Source: Sphagnum magellanicum
Lineage: Eukaryota; Streptophyta; Sphagnopsida; Sphagnales; Sphagnaceae
DNA: 64,000 nucleotides
Direction of reading: 5' to 3'
Assembly: GCA_021904315.1 (NCBI GenBank)
Contig: CM038923.1
Location: forward strand, 19,784,038-19,848,037
Shown: positions 23,040-35,599 of the stretch, piece by piece
Numbering within the stretch: the stretch's first letter is position 1
How the letters are laid out: each line of letters opens with the position of its first letter
Notes under the pieces: generated by a model
What the model saw: only the letters and a program-made list of their open reading frames with translations
Databases searched by the model: none
Told to the model about the DNA's origin: nothing
Program-made: the position numbers and the translations under genes

Positions 23040-24069
23040 AATAAGGTGGGCCCAAATTTGCATTTTGTCTAGCTTTTGTTTCCATTAAGCTGTCCTCTAC
23101 AAGTGTTAGAGAACACTTGAATGTCTTACAAATGGAAAGTCATAGATATCTAATTGACTTGTTTATTCCACTGAATGCATTATCATCAATATGCCTACAA
23201 AATATTGTGTGTAAACAAAAACTTGGTTTAAAAGTGAGGGTGTCAAAAGAAAATTATTGGTTATTGCAATTGAAATTCATGGAGTGTGATTTCCAAAAAT
23301 GTTGGTTAATCGATTTATGGGTTGGTGGGTAGATTCAAGGATGTGAAAGTGAAACCATTGGACCTAGAGGTCAGCCATATCATGCGCTTCTTGAACTTGC
23401 ACCTGTCGAATCGGCCGCATGCTTGTTGTGCTTCAAGGAACTTGCAATAGCTGCCTTGGGGGTGAAGGATGATGTTTCATCCTGGTTGTGATTTATGGAG
23501 GCAATGCGCTCGTGAAAGGATGGAAAATAAACCGAGATTGAGGTTTAAGCAGAAGCAACAGATGTAAAAAGAGAAAAGCTAAGTACTCAAGACCTCATTG
23601 CATGTGTTCATAGAAGTGTGATGTCTATAGTAACAGGTTTTGGGTCTCAGAGCTGCAGATTTTCCCAAAACTGTCCACTGCCTTGGGAACTGCTCAAGTT
23701 ATTATCTTGAACGTCATCTGCGATCATGGCAAACAATATTGTGCACTAGAAAAAATAGGTTAATGCAGATCAGTTGATCAAAAGTACCATGTACAATAGA
23801 AACTCTGAATAAAACATACGTTGGTTTGCATCAAGCAACATTTGTGTAGAATAGGAGAAATATCCTAAGAGGCTGAAGGCAGGGACATGTCAAGAGAGGA
23901 TAGGGCATAGTTCCCTATCTGGTTGACTACTCAGAGGGATCAATAGACGAATTGTATCGCTCACTACTAACTTCTTCAGGAATTGGGATTGGCATAGTAG
24001 CCAGGCATGTATCTATAAGGGGCTTGCACATTGTTCAATTTGCTACACTGGAATCCAAAATTTTACTTC
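23040..24069. other. Gene-free stretch after the CHAT gene
   Basis: No convincing coding frame is seen. A segment at about 23340-23465 has even codon-like composition but no recognisable product. Nothing else stands out. Confidence 0.35.
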
Positions 24070-24522
24070 TTACACAGGATGGGTAGTCCTCTTAAGAAAT
24101 ATGGCATTAAATCTGCTGCCAAAGGTTGGATACGCAGAAAGATGCAGACCCAATGATTCCTGATCATCCACTGTGAGGAAGGGAGCTCTCAAATCAATGT
24201 CAACATTTTGTTTCAGCAACAGATGTGAGCATGATGATGAGCCTTTATTGTCTGCCACTGTTTTGTCATCAATAAGTGCACATAAGAATGATTCCTGATC
24301 TTCAGCTGTGTCAGGAATAATCGTCATGTCAACAATCTGTGATGAACTAGACACATCTGCACAGCTTTTATCTTTGATCTTGGGCAATGATTTGTCATCA
24401 AAAGGTGGCTCGTCCAGTGATTCTTGATCTTCCACTGTGAGAACTGGTGTCCTCCAGTTGGCAATATTCTGTTTTGGTGATGAAGCTGAGTATGCACTGC
24501 CAGCGATGTTCATTTGAAGCAA
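24070..24522 (-). CDS. Hypothetical exon with three EDQES repeats
   Basis: An open frame of 150 codons on the minus strand (first ATG four codons in). It carries three related segments of about 45-50 residues, each with a T(V/A)(E/D)DQES core: TVEDQESLDEPPFDDKSL, TAEDQESF...DDKTV and TVDDQESLGLHL. They are joined by Ser-rich linkers (SSSQIVDMT, SSSCSHLLLKQNVDIDL). The protein is acidic, low in hydrophobic residues and probably disordered. The next feature upstream on this strand is an HNH fragment (24930-25353), so it may be part of the same gene's C-terminal tail. Periodicity retained at the protein level supports past coding function. I do not recognise a family. Confidence 0.4.
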   Translation of the reverse strand: MLQMNIAGSAYSASSPKQNIANWRTPVLTVEDQESLDEPPFDDKSLPKIKDKSCADVSSSSQIVDMTIIPDTAEDQESFLCALIDDKTVADNKGSSSCSHLLLKQNVDIDLRAPFLTVDDQESLGLHLSAYPTFGSRFNAIFLKRTTHPV

Positions 24523-24929
24523 TGCTTTTTCATTGTCACTTTCGTGTGAATTACACAGCTCAGTTGTTTTCTCTTTTCTACATCATTGAGGTGGAGGGAG
24601 CCCTCCTGTTCACAATCCACCTTATACACTCAATCCCTGAACGCTACACATGGGTTTAGGGTTCAGGGTTATCAAGATAGAGAATCAGTAATTTATTTCT
24701 TCCGAACCCATATTTCCACTTTGTTTCTTGAGCGTTATGATATCAAAAGTAACCACAAAGAATTCTTTGATAAAATAGATGCCTTATGACTCAACCCTAC
24801 ACCCCGTACAAAGAATTTACAATTTCACAAATTTCTCAAATTCCCTCAAATACTGACAGTGCCAGCACATACACAGAAGACTTTCATTGTGTAACATGAT
24901 CTGTAAGAGGTCTTCACAATTGGACTAAC

Positions 24930-25353
24930 CTCCTAAACCCTCGCAAGCTTCTTTAGAGGTAGAAAGGAGTCACGACCACCATCCACCACGGGAACAATAT
25001 GAGCGGCGTGCCAGACATTGTCTTCTGATAGATTCTGCACTAACTGCTCCAGCCTGTTGTTGACAAGTTCACATTTTTGCCACTTAGCCGCCAATGTCAT
25101 GCCCCATAAGATGTACTGTCGGACCATGCACTTTCAAAGTCATACTAATTATGTGTACTGAAATGGTTACTGAGGAAAGGTAGAACACAGTGTACAAGCA
25201 TTTATGTCTGTCGAATTGAGGAGCTGTCTGGAGTATGCAAGTAGTGCAATCATCAAGCGTTAATGGCTGTATATGTTGCACCAACTTATGGCAGTCCAGC
25301 CCACATTTTACACACACCCCATGTTCCAGCTGAAATAGCTCACTGGGGTTCAC
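24930..25353 (-). pseudogene. ZRANB3/At5g07810-type HNH endonuclease domain fragment
   Basis: Two minus-strand pieces match the HNH module attached to plant SNF2 annealing-helicase proteins. The first (about 25353-25180) reads ELFQLEHGVCVKCGLDCHKL then VQHIQPL and ILQTAPQFDRHK, with the zinc-binding Cys-x2-Cys and DCH core. The second (about 25075-24945) reads LEQLVQNLSEDNVWHAAHIV then PVVDGGR, where relatives have WHADHIVPV. They are separated by about 100 bases of intron-like DNA. The final part of the module (the family's ENMRTLCVACH segment) is not seen and the frame ends at LKKLARV. No SNF2 helicase sequence is found upstream within the window. The Asp of the HADH motif is Ala here. I read it as a detached, decaying domain. 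Confidence 0.7.
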
Positions 25354-27480
25354 AGTTAATCCTAAGACGTGAAATAGTGCCTGTTAAAGATAGGTCACCT
25401 TTTGGAGCTGGTTTTGCAAGCATGTTGTGCTCAGTTTTACAATGAATGAAGAGCAGCAGGAAATGCTGCGGAGAGAATGCAGCAAAATGGGGGTATAGCT
25501 CAGTAGACTAGAGCACACACAGGAGAGAAAGTATTTAGGAAATGTGAAGGCATAGGATAGTTGTGCTTGTGCACCGTTGTCTCTAATAAGAAGACTTTGC
25601 AGTACTTTTCACTTTCACTTGGAAAGATTCCACTTGGGATTTGATTGATGATATAGCCTAAGCTGACCAAGATGGAGAAAAGTGAACATGAGAATGACAA
25701 AGCAGGCCAAAGAATGCTCCAAAGTGATATAGCACAATATGACATGACGATGGAGGTCGCAGGGCATTGTATTGCTTCTTATGATACAAGACTTATCTTG
25801 ATGTGCTGCTATTCTCCTTCCAGATAACGTGCACAATATTGACCTGCAAAGATAGGACGAGTGTTTGTAATGTCGGGTTATGAAGAACAGGTTGGGAGTA
25901 CATATCTTGAACCCAGAAGATTTGCAGACTGGAATCTCTTTTGTTTCAAAGAAGATTCACAAAAACGGGCCTTGTTGGGTACCTCATACATCAAGGTACT
26001 TGATGTATTACACAGAAGTGAAAATCAATGCAGACAAATGATCTACAGTGTGTCTGTCATTGACCAGGTGCCTAACTAAAGTGAAGAATGGCATTTTACA
26101 AAGGCCAAATCAAGATTTTAGTACTATCCCCACCCTTGACATGAGTTCTATCAGCATCGAACAACCATGCACTACAAGGCTCAAAGTGAGATTTCTGTCT
26201 GGAAAAGGTGGATAGAGTGAACCGACGTTGGAGTTTACCTTGTTGAGTCAGGCCTCTTAGTGGCCACTATATTAAGCCCCAGAAATGTTAGATTTGAACT
26301 CAGAGACCCTGATTTAGTCTAAGAATGGGATGTTTGTAAATATTTAGAAATAATTTAAACGGATTCCGGGATTTTTACCATGGTACCAACGTGGGTGCTG
26401 CTGGTTCATCTGAGATTCCCTGTGTGGATTGTGTGTTTCTTTTCCAACCAAGGCAAGGAACTCACTGGCAGGCTTCTCTTCCAGGCATTTGTGGTAGGAG
26501 AAATCATTCCCTGTTCCAGAAGCACTGGATGTCCTGGAAGCTGGCATTCTTGTCAACCTCTAGCAACAGATGCTCCGAAGGCTATATTGCAAGCTGTGCA
26601 CTGCAAAGCAATTTGAGATTGTGCAGAAACACCCTTGCATTGCAAATGCCCATTAAAAATGCTAATGGGTACATCCCCAAGCAATCTTTTGGGAAAGGAT
26701 CGTTGGACATGAGATTTTCCTGTTGAAAAGCAATGGCAATACCATGCTTAAGCATCAGACAATGAGGTGTTGACAAAACATGAACAGCACCATTGATGGA
26801 GTACAACATCTAGAGAATGATGGTACCTTTCAGCAGGCAATACTACACCCACCTGCTGCCCCACCATCGTTAGTTTCCGTTGAAGTGCCAATTAATGCTT
26901 GTCGTTCACTGTGGCTGTGCCACAAGCTTGTTCCCAACAATTGCCATCCGCTACCACAATATCAGCACTCTATTTTGCAGTGTACAACTGTTGAAATCAG
27001 TTGTCGGGTTAATGATAGGTTAGCTAGGCACGTGATAGCAATCATAAGGATTTCGACACCCGAATGACTGGAACATTGAATAGTCTGCATCTGGAATCGC
27101 CTAGTCATGTGTAAAAGTTTCAAAAGTTCCTTCTAGAAGATTCGATAAGTAGCGTACCCTTGTTGCATGCCCGTAGGTCCTGTAAGCGAGACCGAAAGCA
27201 TAGAAAGCAGCAAGTCGAGTAGCGAGTGTGACGCTAGGACTTTGACTTGCGAACTTGTAATGTTATGCATCATTCCTAAAGTTTGTTGTTGTGCAACCTA
27301 TGATTCTCAACAAGTTATGGGCCCACGGCGCTAGGAGCTTTAGGGGTGGTAATTGTGTCAGCCATAATGAGCAAGTTGACGCTAGGGTTGGTAGAGGTTT
27401 TGTGGTGAAGGCGCTCGCCTGGATAATCATCGGAGACAAAGTCTAAGCATAAAAGTGTGCTCAGCCCTGACATTGGAAGA
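25354..27480. other. Mostly gene-free stretch
   Basis: Short open stretches (for example 25861-26079 and 26391-26726, plus strand) resemble no family I know. The 80-bp repeat lies at 26328-26409. From about 27020 the sequence probably includes the non-coding leader or terminal repeat remnant of the Copia fossil, but no repeat partner is present to prove it. Confidence 0.3.
26328..26409 (+). repeat. Right copy of the 80-bp direct repeat (partner 14524-14604)
   Basis: Same block as at 14524-14604 with only a few differences, including an extra ctg near its end. Flanks on both sides are unrelated to those of the partner. Confidence 0.85.
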
Positions 27481-27497
27481 AGCTTGGCTCAGGAAAG

Positions 27498-28895
27498 ATG
27501 GCAAACATTAAGATTAGCATAGAGCCACTAAATGGCGAAAACTATGCGGTGTGGTCCCAGAGGATGGAGATGCTCCTTGTCCACAAGAAGTTGTGGAAAG
27601 GGGTGACAGAACCTAAGGCAAACATTGATAGGTCTGTAGAAGCAAAGGCTTTGATTAGACTGAATGTTACGGAGCAATACCTGGGACATGTTGTAGCTGC
27701 AAGGAACGCCAAACAAGCATGGGATGAGCTAGAGAAGGTGTTCAGGGGCAAGACCACGGCCCGGAAACTGCAGCTGAAAAGGGAGTTAATGACCTTCAAA
27801 CAAGAGTCAGGAGAGCTTGTGGCAAAGTACGTCGATAGAGCAAAGGACTTGGAGAGGGAGCTGCTTGCTGCAGGAGTTGAGGTAAAGCCAAAGGACCTCG
27901 CTATGAGTGTGATTACCAGTTTGTCAAAGGAGTTTGACACGTTGGTAACTATTTTGGTGGCAGCAGACGCAGTCAAGTCAGTAGACGAGATGCTCCCACA
28001 GCTGCAAATCCATGAGTAGACTGAAAGGTTAAAGGTAAGCTCGCTTGACCTGGATGAGAAGGAGTCAACGACTACGGTAGCCTACGCTACTAGGAAAGGA
28101 GGCAGTGGGAAGGGCAAGAAAGCATCCATGAGGTGCCACAAGTGTGGCGAGCTTGGGCACTTTGAGAGGGAGTGCCGCAAGGGTTCTTAAGGGTCAGAGG
28201 GGTCTGGAAAGTCAAGGAGCAAGAAGGGGTGCTTCACTTGCAGAAGCCCGAACCACATGAAGAGGGACTGCCCTCAAAGGGGAAAGTCTAAAAGCAGCCA
28301 TGGGGTTGCCTTCATTACGGCGAAAGAAGCAGATCCTGGATAGTGGTTTCTAGACTCGGGGGCAAGCCAGCACATGACTGGGGACAAGAGCCTATTCAAA
28401 ACCCTGGAGCCATTTAAGGATGGAGAGTGAGAGATCAAGTTTGGCAACAAAGGGGTGCTCAAGGCGATGGGAGTGGGCACGGTGGAGCTGCGGTGTTTAA
28501 CACTAGTTTGTGAACGGGTCAACACTCTTCATGAGGTGATGTTTGTCCCAGGAGTTGCAGAGAACCTCTTTTCTGTGAGCAGGGCAACTAAGCTTGGAGC
28601 GGAGTTTGTCTTTAAACGGGGAATGTGCCAAGTGTTCATGAGAAATGAGGTCGTGTTACGAGCGAAGCAGAAAGGGGGCTTGTTTGTAATCTGCCAGCCG
28701 AAGTTGTCTTGGAGAGACTCGTGCTTGCTTGTGAGAGAAGCTGAGAGTCCGGAGCTGTGGCATAAAAGACTTGGGCACGAAGGGTATGAAAACCTGGCAA
28801 AGATGGCTGAGGAGGAGCTAATCTCGGGTGTCCAAGTGAGCGGAAAGGCATTCAGAGAAAAGAAAACCTTGGTGTGCGAGCCATGTATCATAGTT
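27498..28895 (+). mobile_element. Ty1/Copia LTR-retrotransposon fossil (gag to start of integrase)
   Basis: Parts in order: a gag protein starting with ATG at 27498 (UBN2-type, with LNGENYAVWSQRME and LKRELMTFKQ), two CCHC zinc knuckles (CHKCGELGHFERECRKG and CFTCRSPNHMKRDC), a protease site (FLDSGASQHMTG), and the GAG-pre-integrase segment (LWHKRLGHEGYENL). Gag to protease to integrase order is diagnostic for Copia. Integrase core, reverse transcriptase and RNase H are not present, and similarity passes abruptly into the left arm of the large inverted repeat near 28890. No terminal repeats can be paired. It is a broken, partial copy with several breaks, of middling age. Confidence 0.85.
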
Positions 28896-31800
28896 TTCAA
28901 AAATCAAAATTATATAGTTGTGGCCCTTCAAACAATCAAATAACCAATGTTACCATTTGATATATAAATCACAATTCTAAAAAAAAGCTGCAAACATTGA
29001 ATTCTAACATATACTTTGCATTTTCAAGAATCAAAGAACCAATCAAAGGAGTCAATTACCTACCTATAATAAACTATTCATTTTTTCATGAAAACCTCTA
29101 GTTCTTTTATGAGGGGGTTCAAGGACAGGATTCAATAAAAGTGGAATCATTTTTTTTATTTTGAAAATTTTCAAAAACTTGAATTGGAGGCTATTAAAAA
29201 ATTCAAATCTCCACCCCAGATTAGTAAAACCCCATGTTTGGCACATATCATAAAAGTGTGAACCAACTAAGGTTTCTTGAGCTAGTTTTCAAATTGAATA
29301 TATCATAATCAATGATATCCACCATGATATTTGTCTCAACAATTTTTGTTGGAGAGAAAATTGTTGAAACAAATATTGATTTAGGAATCAATACCGTGAT
29401 AGTTTTTCAAAAAATGATAGCCAAGTAAGGCAATGGAAGATACTAAATCTAATTTTCATGTATAGGGGTCTGTAGGTCTAGTTTAGGTTGTAAGTAGGAC
29501 CTAGGGTCTAGGATGGTTGGCAAAGTCCAGGAATGGGTATTTAGACTAAGGTTTCTAGGTTTTTTAAACTAAAGTTTTTAGAAATTGCATATTAGGGTTT
29601 GGAGTGGTGATTTGCACACGAGTTGTTTTGTTATCTTTCATAAATGATTGCTTTCACAAACATAAAGAGGCCCAAGCTCTCATTTGGGCCCCACTTTGCC
29701 TTTTTTCTTGAAGATAATTTAGTGTGCACTTGAACTTTTATTGCATATGTACATAGTGTGTAGTTTTTGTATGTCTTTCCCTCCTATCATTGCTCTTCTT
29801 CCTTTTCACTTTGCTCTCATTTTCACTTCTTTTTACCTTTGGTCTACATTCCTTTTAGCTCTCTTAATTGATTCTTTCCAATTTTGCATTTCACTTTTTT
29901 GGATTTTTATTTTTTTTCCTCAACTCAACTCTTCATTCCTTTTAACTTTGCTTTCATTATTTCAACTTTGTTTTTCATGTGTCATTTTTTTTCTTTGTTC
30001 GAACTTCAAGTACTTGGACTCATCTATGCTTTTACATTTCTAGTTTTCATCCTTTCAACTTCACTCTATCCAATTGTTCTTTTGCATGTAGTTCCCCACA
30101 CCCCTGGCCTCTTGTGTTGTGCAAGTTCAGATTTTGGCTATTTGCCATCATCAAGTTGCAACTTCAAACTCAAAGTAATTATATGTTTTATTCGGTTTTT
30201 TTGGTTTTACATGGCATGTAAATATAAAACCATTTACACTTACACATTTTGATACGGCATGTAAAAACACTGAAAGTAATTTACACAACCTTACACATAT
30301 AAAGTTTTTTAATTACTCTTACATGTTTTATGGTTGCTACACTTACACTTAGCTGGGTTGTAAATTTATTGAAAAAAAAGGAACCCTTACACTGGGTATA
30401 AGTCTTAAACTATATACATGCACAACACTGATTGGGACTAGCCTGAAGAAAGCTGCTGAACTAGAGTTGAAGTTACTTTTATTCAGATGGGTGAAGGCGC
30501 TCTGACTAACACTTGATATTTTTCTGGGCTCCACAGGATTAGGCGAAAAATATTCAAATAACAAATTTGCATTTTTTCTTTAAGTTAACCTAAATCAAAT
30601 AAGTTATTTTCTAATCAAATTTGGTTGTTTTCTTCCTTAAAGCTTCTTTGTTTCGTCCCAAAGAAATAAATTGTCCGGGTACATTGATTAAATTTTTATC
30701 ATATTTTCCTATGCAACCTGCAATCACCTTTTGGTCCCAACTAAACCCCTTAACATAAAGAGGATTAAAAATGCTTTCAAGGGGTCCTAGGCATTTAAGG
30801 ATCCCATTTTAGACTGCATAACAAGCTTTGATAAAGGGACATTGCCATGGAAGCCACCCACCCACTATTCCAATCTCTACTACAATCAAATAATGGGAGA
30901 ACGTTTCCATGTCTTCTTAATTTTCCTTAAGCTAGAGAGGAATCCACCGTCCCCTTGTAAGCTGGGCTGGCAGGCAGGGGCATGGCTGAGAAGGAGGGAG
31001 TTTCTCGTCCTGTGCCCTGGCAATTTAGTTGGCCTGATGTTGCCCACTACTATGGTGGGTGAGGAGGGTGAGGTGACACCCATCAAAACAGTGGGCAGCC
31101 AAAATAAAATGGTAGGGTTTGAATGTATTTGAATTAAAATTTAGGAATTTGGATTGAATTCAATTCAAGTTGGATGTAATGTAATTCAATATCTTCATTC
31201 GAATGAAATTAAATTTGCACAAAATCAATTTAGTTTTTTCCATTAGTTGATTGTCACTGGTAATGTAAGCCTGAGTTGATAGGCCAATCAATTACACCTC
31301 ATGCTTCAAGAATTTCACAAAGTACTTGTGAATGTGATGTGGATGAAGTTGCTCAGCCATTCGTTGAAATGCTCTACAAGTGGTCTTGTCCCTTGAGTGT
31401 TTCATCCATTTACATCATTTTTCCAATCCCCCTTGGCTTCCTTCTTTTGTCCAATCCCACTTGGTTACCTATTTGTCTCCAACCTGCTACCTCCAGCGTT
31501 GTAATGCTCATATGTAATGGGTGGTAATAATGACGAGGCTCCATAGTGCATTAAATACTTATTAAATGATTGGCAATAAATTAGCCTAATGCATCTAGGT
31601 TAATGAACCTCCCTAGCTTGTAACTCCCTAGCGTGCCGGGGCTTTTTTCACTTGATTGTGGCTTCCAAGTCTCTACTCTCTCTGGGGCAGTTGCAACTCC
31701 TCATCCTCATGGGACCAGTAGCTTGAGAAAGTTGCCTGGGGATTACCCGGCCATCACCTTTTTTTCCTTTGGAAAACTGGGACAAGAAAGATACTTGAAA

Positions 31801-31940
31801 CATTAATGACAATTGAAGTACAATTTGATTCCTTAGCCTCGTGCAGCATTTAACTCGTGATCGTTCTTTAATGCTTGCCCATAATGTTTAGATAAATCTT
31901 ATCATAAGTTGTTGGGGCCATCATCATCTAACTCAGGCCC

Positions 31941-32427
31941 AGTGGAGTTGAGTATGTGACGCTGCAAAACTTCCCAGTTGGAGCATCCAAGCGGTGTTGA
32001 GTATGTGAGGCTGCAAAACTTCCCAGTTGGAGCATCCAAGCGGTGCTGAGTATGTGACGATGCAAAACTTCCCAGTTGGAGCATCCAAGCGGTGCTGAGT
32101 ATGTGACGCTAATAGGTGGAGGATTACTGATAGCAAACCACCAATCAGACACAGTTAGAACTAGTCAGATCATATTTATTACACTCTTTTATGCAGGTTC
32201 CCAGTTGGAGCATCCAAGCGGTGCTGAGTATGTGAGGCTGCAAAACTTCCCAGTTGGAGCATCCAAGTGGTGCTGAGTATGTGAGGCTGCAAAACTTCCC
32301 AGTTGGAGCATCCAAGCGGTGCTGAGTATGTGACGCTAATAGGTGGAGGATTACTGATAGCAAACCACCAATCAGACACAGTTAGAACTAGTCAGATCAT
32401 ATTTATTACACTCTTTTATGCAGGTGC
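31941..32427 (+). repeat. Higher-order tandem repeat: two 227-bp units each holding three 49-bp units
   Basis: The 49-base unit beginning cccagttggagcatccaag starts at 31973, 32022 and 32071, then again at 32200, 32249 and 32298. Each triplet is followed by the same spacer of about 80 bases (aataggtggaggattactga ... ctcttttatgcaggt). The whole 227-base block is thus repeated in tandem with only a few differences. A partial unit precedes the array at about 31941. Confidence 0.9.
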
Positions 32428-33589
32428 ACAGCTTTGCTTGCATCTGTGCCTTTTACTAGGCACCCAAAACTTTGCAATTATACCATGTATTGCTTAAGCC
32501 AAACCAGCATGTTTTCACTTTTCTTTATCCAATTGTGCTATACATGGTCACATATTGACCATGGCTGGGGATGCTCTTAGTGCAATAATATAGGTACCTA
32601 GTACTTAGGTTGTTAGAGCATATGCACCAACTCTTCCCTCTGTATGTGACCCTGCAAAAAATATTTCTCGCATCCAAGTTTTAGTTACTAACTCCTTTCC
32701 AACCCCACCCATAAAACTCCAACTCAAACTGCAAGTAGGTTGGAGACTAGTAAATACGTCAGTGCAGATGCTCTTGAGAATGGGTATTACCACAAGCTGA
32801 CAAATCATTTTAGGAACATAATTTTCACGTGGCCATGGAAAGGTTTGACATGCACTCAAGAGTGCCCAATTTTATTCTTTTAGGTTTGGGGAGGGCTGAA
32901 AATTACACATGTCCCTAATGCTAACAAGCATCCATTTTTATTTTTATTTTTATTTTTATTTTCCATGAATTTTTTAATGACAGGAAACAACCCAGCTGAT
33001 TTTATAACCAAAACAATGCTACATGACAAATTTTTAAAATCTACCCCTATCAAACTTCAGATAGTTTTATAAGCTCATTCATTCCATTTCTTCCATTTGC
33101 TCATGTACTCACTTTGCTTTGTTTGACAACCATCTTTCTAATTGACTCTAACTATTTTCAAGTTTTCTCTATCATCCTCACTTTCCCATAAATTTCATCA
33201 TGTTCCCAGGAAATCAAAAGTTGTGCTAAATTAGTGAGAGAAAAAATTGATGGTTCATAAAACATAAGGGTTAAATGAGAAAACAAATAAATTCAAATAT
33301 ATAACAAATTGGAATCTTCGAATATCCTTCTTTGAAAGTACCTGGACCATAAACCTTGTGCACATAATGTTTTAAAACGTTAATGGAAATTAACTAGTTT
33401 GTTACCATACGTGAACAACTTGCATTTGGAATTCCATTTTGTGGCAAGTCCCCACAACTTGGGCTCTTTTATTATTCACAAAAAAAATTACAACCCATCC
33501 CAAATTCTAGAAGATGTTGGTATCAACCATTTTCTATTGGCAAAGTTTCATCCAAAAGTAAAACTGAAAATCTAAAATGCTAAAATGAA

Positions 33590-34060
33590 GTGATTTTAGG
33601 GGATTTCAATTTCCACAATTCAGACATACACGTGCTAAATTTCTATGTTTGGTTCGATTGGGTAGCCCCAAAAAACTTTAATCCTATGGATAATCATCAC
33701 AAATTTCAAAAAGAACAATGTATCTGTGTTGGGTCCACAGTGCTCCACATGGTACACAATGAAGAACTATGGTTCTTGAGAGTTCATTGGATTGGTCTAA
33801 AGAGTGGGAGATGCTTGCAAGAGTCAAAATCAATCCACATCTTTAAGTACTTACCTTCAACTTTATCCCACATCTTTCAATACAACTTTATGCCACGACC
33901 TTTCCTGGATACCTATATGGTGGGATGGTGGCCCATAATATCATGAAGGACTCCAAAGTTTTGCCCCTTTGTATTTGGAAGCACCTCCCTAATAGAAGAT
34001 ACTTTCATTGGTTGAAGGATCCTTTTGTTGATCGCATGCTGACCTTTCCCCTTTGAACAA
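33590..34060 (+). other. Degenerate coding-like stretch of unknown family
   Basis: An open stretch of 118 codons and a neighbouring frame (LPNRRYFHWLKDPFVDRML at about 33985-34045) have protein-like composition with many aromatics. It could be a decayed transposase, but no motif is diagnostic. Confidence 0.2.
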
Positions 34061-34599
34061 GGGGTGTGTCACATTGTGGCCTTGCCATTTCACATTAAAA
34101 AGTATATTATTGCAAAAGAAGATTTATGGAAACTCAACTATTTCACCATGTATAAATATAATCTTCAAAAAGTCCTTTAAAAGAAACTAAAATCTTTCAA
34201 TATATTATAACGATATTGAAATTAATTTTTCAACACTAAACCTTAAACCTTTCTAGTGCACGAACGAGCTCTTCATCAACGACACTCAAATTTGTCCGCC
34301 CTTCTCTATCTAGGGGTGCAGGGACTAGAGAGACCTATGCGTGGTATTATAGAACATGCACAAGGGTGGTGTAAATAAACTAAAAATGGGGGTACAAATA
34401 CTAGAGTTGTTTCAAGGTGCTGAACTTGTCTTATTAATCGAAACCTGGCATTTCCCAGGCCAATAATTGTCACATGTTGAAGGGTTTGACTCACTTGCGG
34501 TAACGCGCACCGTGCAACTAAGAAAAACAAAAGCAAAAAAACATAGCAGGGGGGTTGTTCCTTATTTTCACAGCCACCTCAGCCCAAACATATCACAGT

Positions 34600-35580
34600 G
34601 GAAGGAATGAAGCCATGATTCTTATCTATGGCTATGGGTCAGCAAGGGTGCTACCCGTGACTTGTTTGTCTGCTTGGTGTACATTACCCCTATTGGCTCC
34701 AAACATGAGAGCGAATCCTTGTTCCAAAACTTGTCAACATATATTACTAAAATTCATACTCTAAGGGGCATAGTACTATTGGGATGGCATTTTAATGTGC
34801 GAACTCCAACGCTACTAAATACCAATGACACTAACAAACTTTGTGAACTATTACAAGCGCATGAGCTCGCTAAGACTGAACAACCAAATGTTGTAACTAA
34901 ACGACAGAACTACAACTCCAGTGTTGGCGACTAGGGCCGCAAGTTCCTAGACTTATGCTGTGACGTTGGGTTGTTCATCCTCAATGGTTAAACACCTGGT
35001 GATGAATCAAGGGAGTTCACTTACTTGACAAATGGGGGGTGTAGCACTGTCAATTATATTGTTCGCTCACCTACAATTTGGCAAGCTGCTACACACATCG
35101 AGGTGATAATAGATGACACTCGCTACTGTGCGATGGGGGGAGACTCTAACCACATGTCGTTGAACATCAATTGTAGCTTTGTTGAGCCACAACATACAGT
35201 TGTAACAAAAAAAAATTAACTAAATTCAAATATGATAAATCAAAAGCTGAAGAGTATCAACTTGCCCTAATATCAAATCTTGGAAACCTATGGGTTGTTG
35301 ATTCGATTGGGCATCTAGGGGCAGACGGGTTCACTGACCTACTGTAATAGTGCGTGGGTGTTGTAGCAAAGTCTATTTTTAGCAACAAGCTTTCGAGAGA
35401 GAGCTGCAAAAAGAGGCACTGCCATAAACCCTAGTTTGACACTAACTATCGTATATCGAAACATGAGCTAAGGCTTTGGTTGAAAGCCAACCCTAATTCG
35501 CATGCCACTAAACATCAGGAAGGTAAACTTAAAAATTTATTAAAAAAGAAAAGAATTTTCTAGGAAACTTTAAAAGTTCA
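34600..35580 (+). mobile_element. LINE fragment: endonuclease domain and following linker
   Basis: Frames across this interval keep the order of a LINE apurinic-type endonuclease. They show an FVCLVYITPIGSKHESE strand, LLGWHFNVRTP (the GDFNART motif, altered), LDLCCDVGLFILNG, EFTYLTNGGCSTVNYIV (the S-x-IDY motif, altered), and GGDSNHMSLNI (the SDHxPL motif, altered). The segment at about 35400-35560 (KPWFDTNYRI, LRLWLKANPNSHATKHQEG) matches the basic linker before the reverse transcriptase. The reverse transcriptase itself is absent. Altered catalytic motifs and stops at about 34932 and 34988 show a dead 5'-proximal fragment. It lies inside the left-arm insertion. Confidence 0.65.
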
Positions 35581-35599
35581 ACATATCACTATTAGAAAT

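Noticed and set aside
25489-25520. tRNA-like 5' half (gggggtatagctcagtag followed by tagagca)
   Set aside because: It resembles an Ala-type acceptor and D-arm, but no anticodon arm, TpsiC arm (ggttcga) or 3' acceptor strand follows, so it is at most a fragment or a SINE-like head.
29741-30252. Phe-rich hydrophobic frames resembling membrane proteins
   Set aside because: They arise from a T-rich strand in several overlapping frames at once, without start context or domain.
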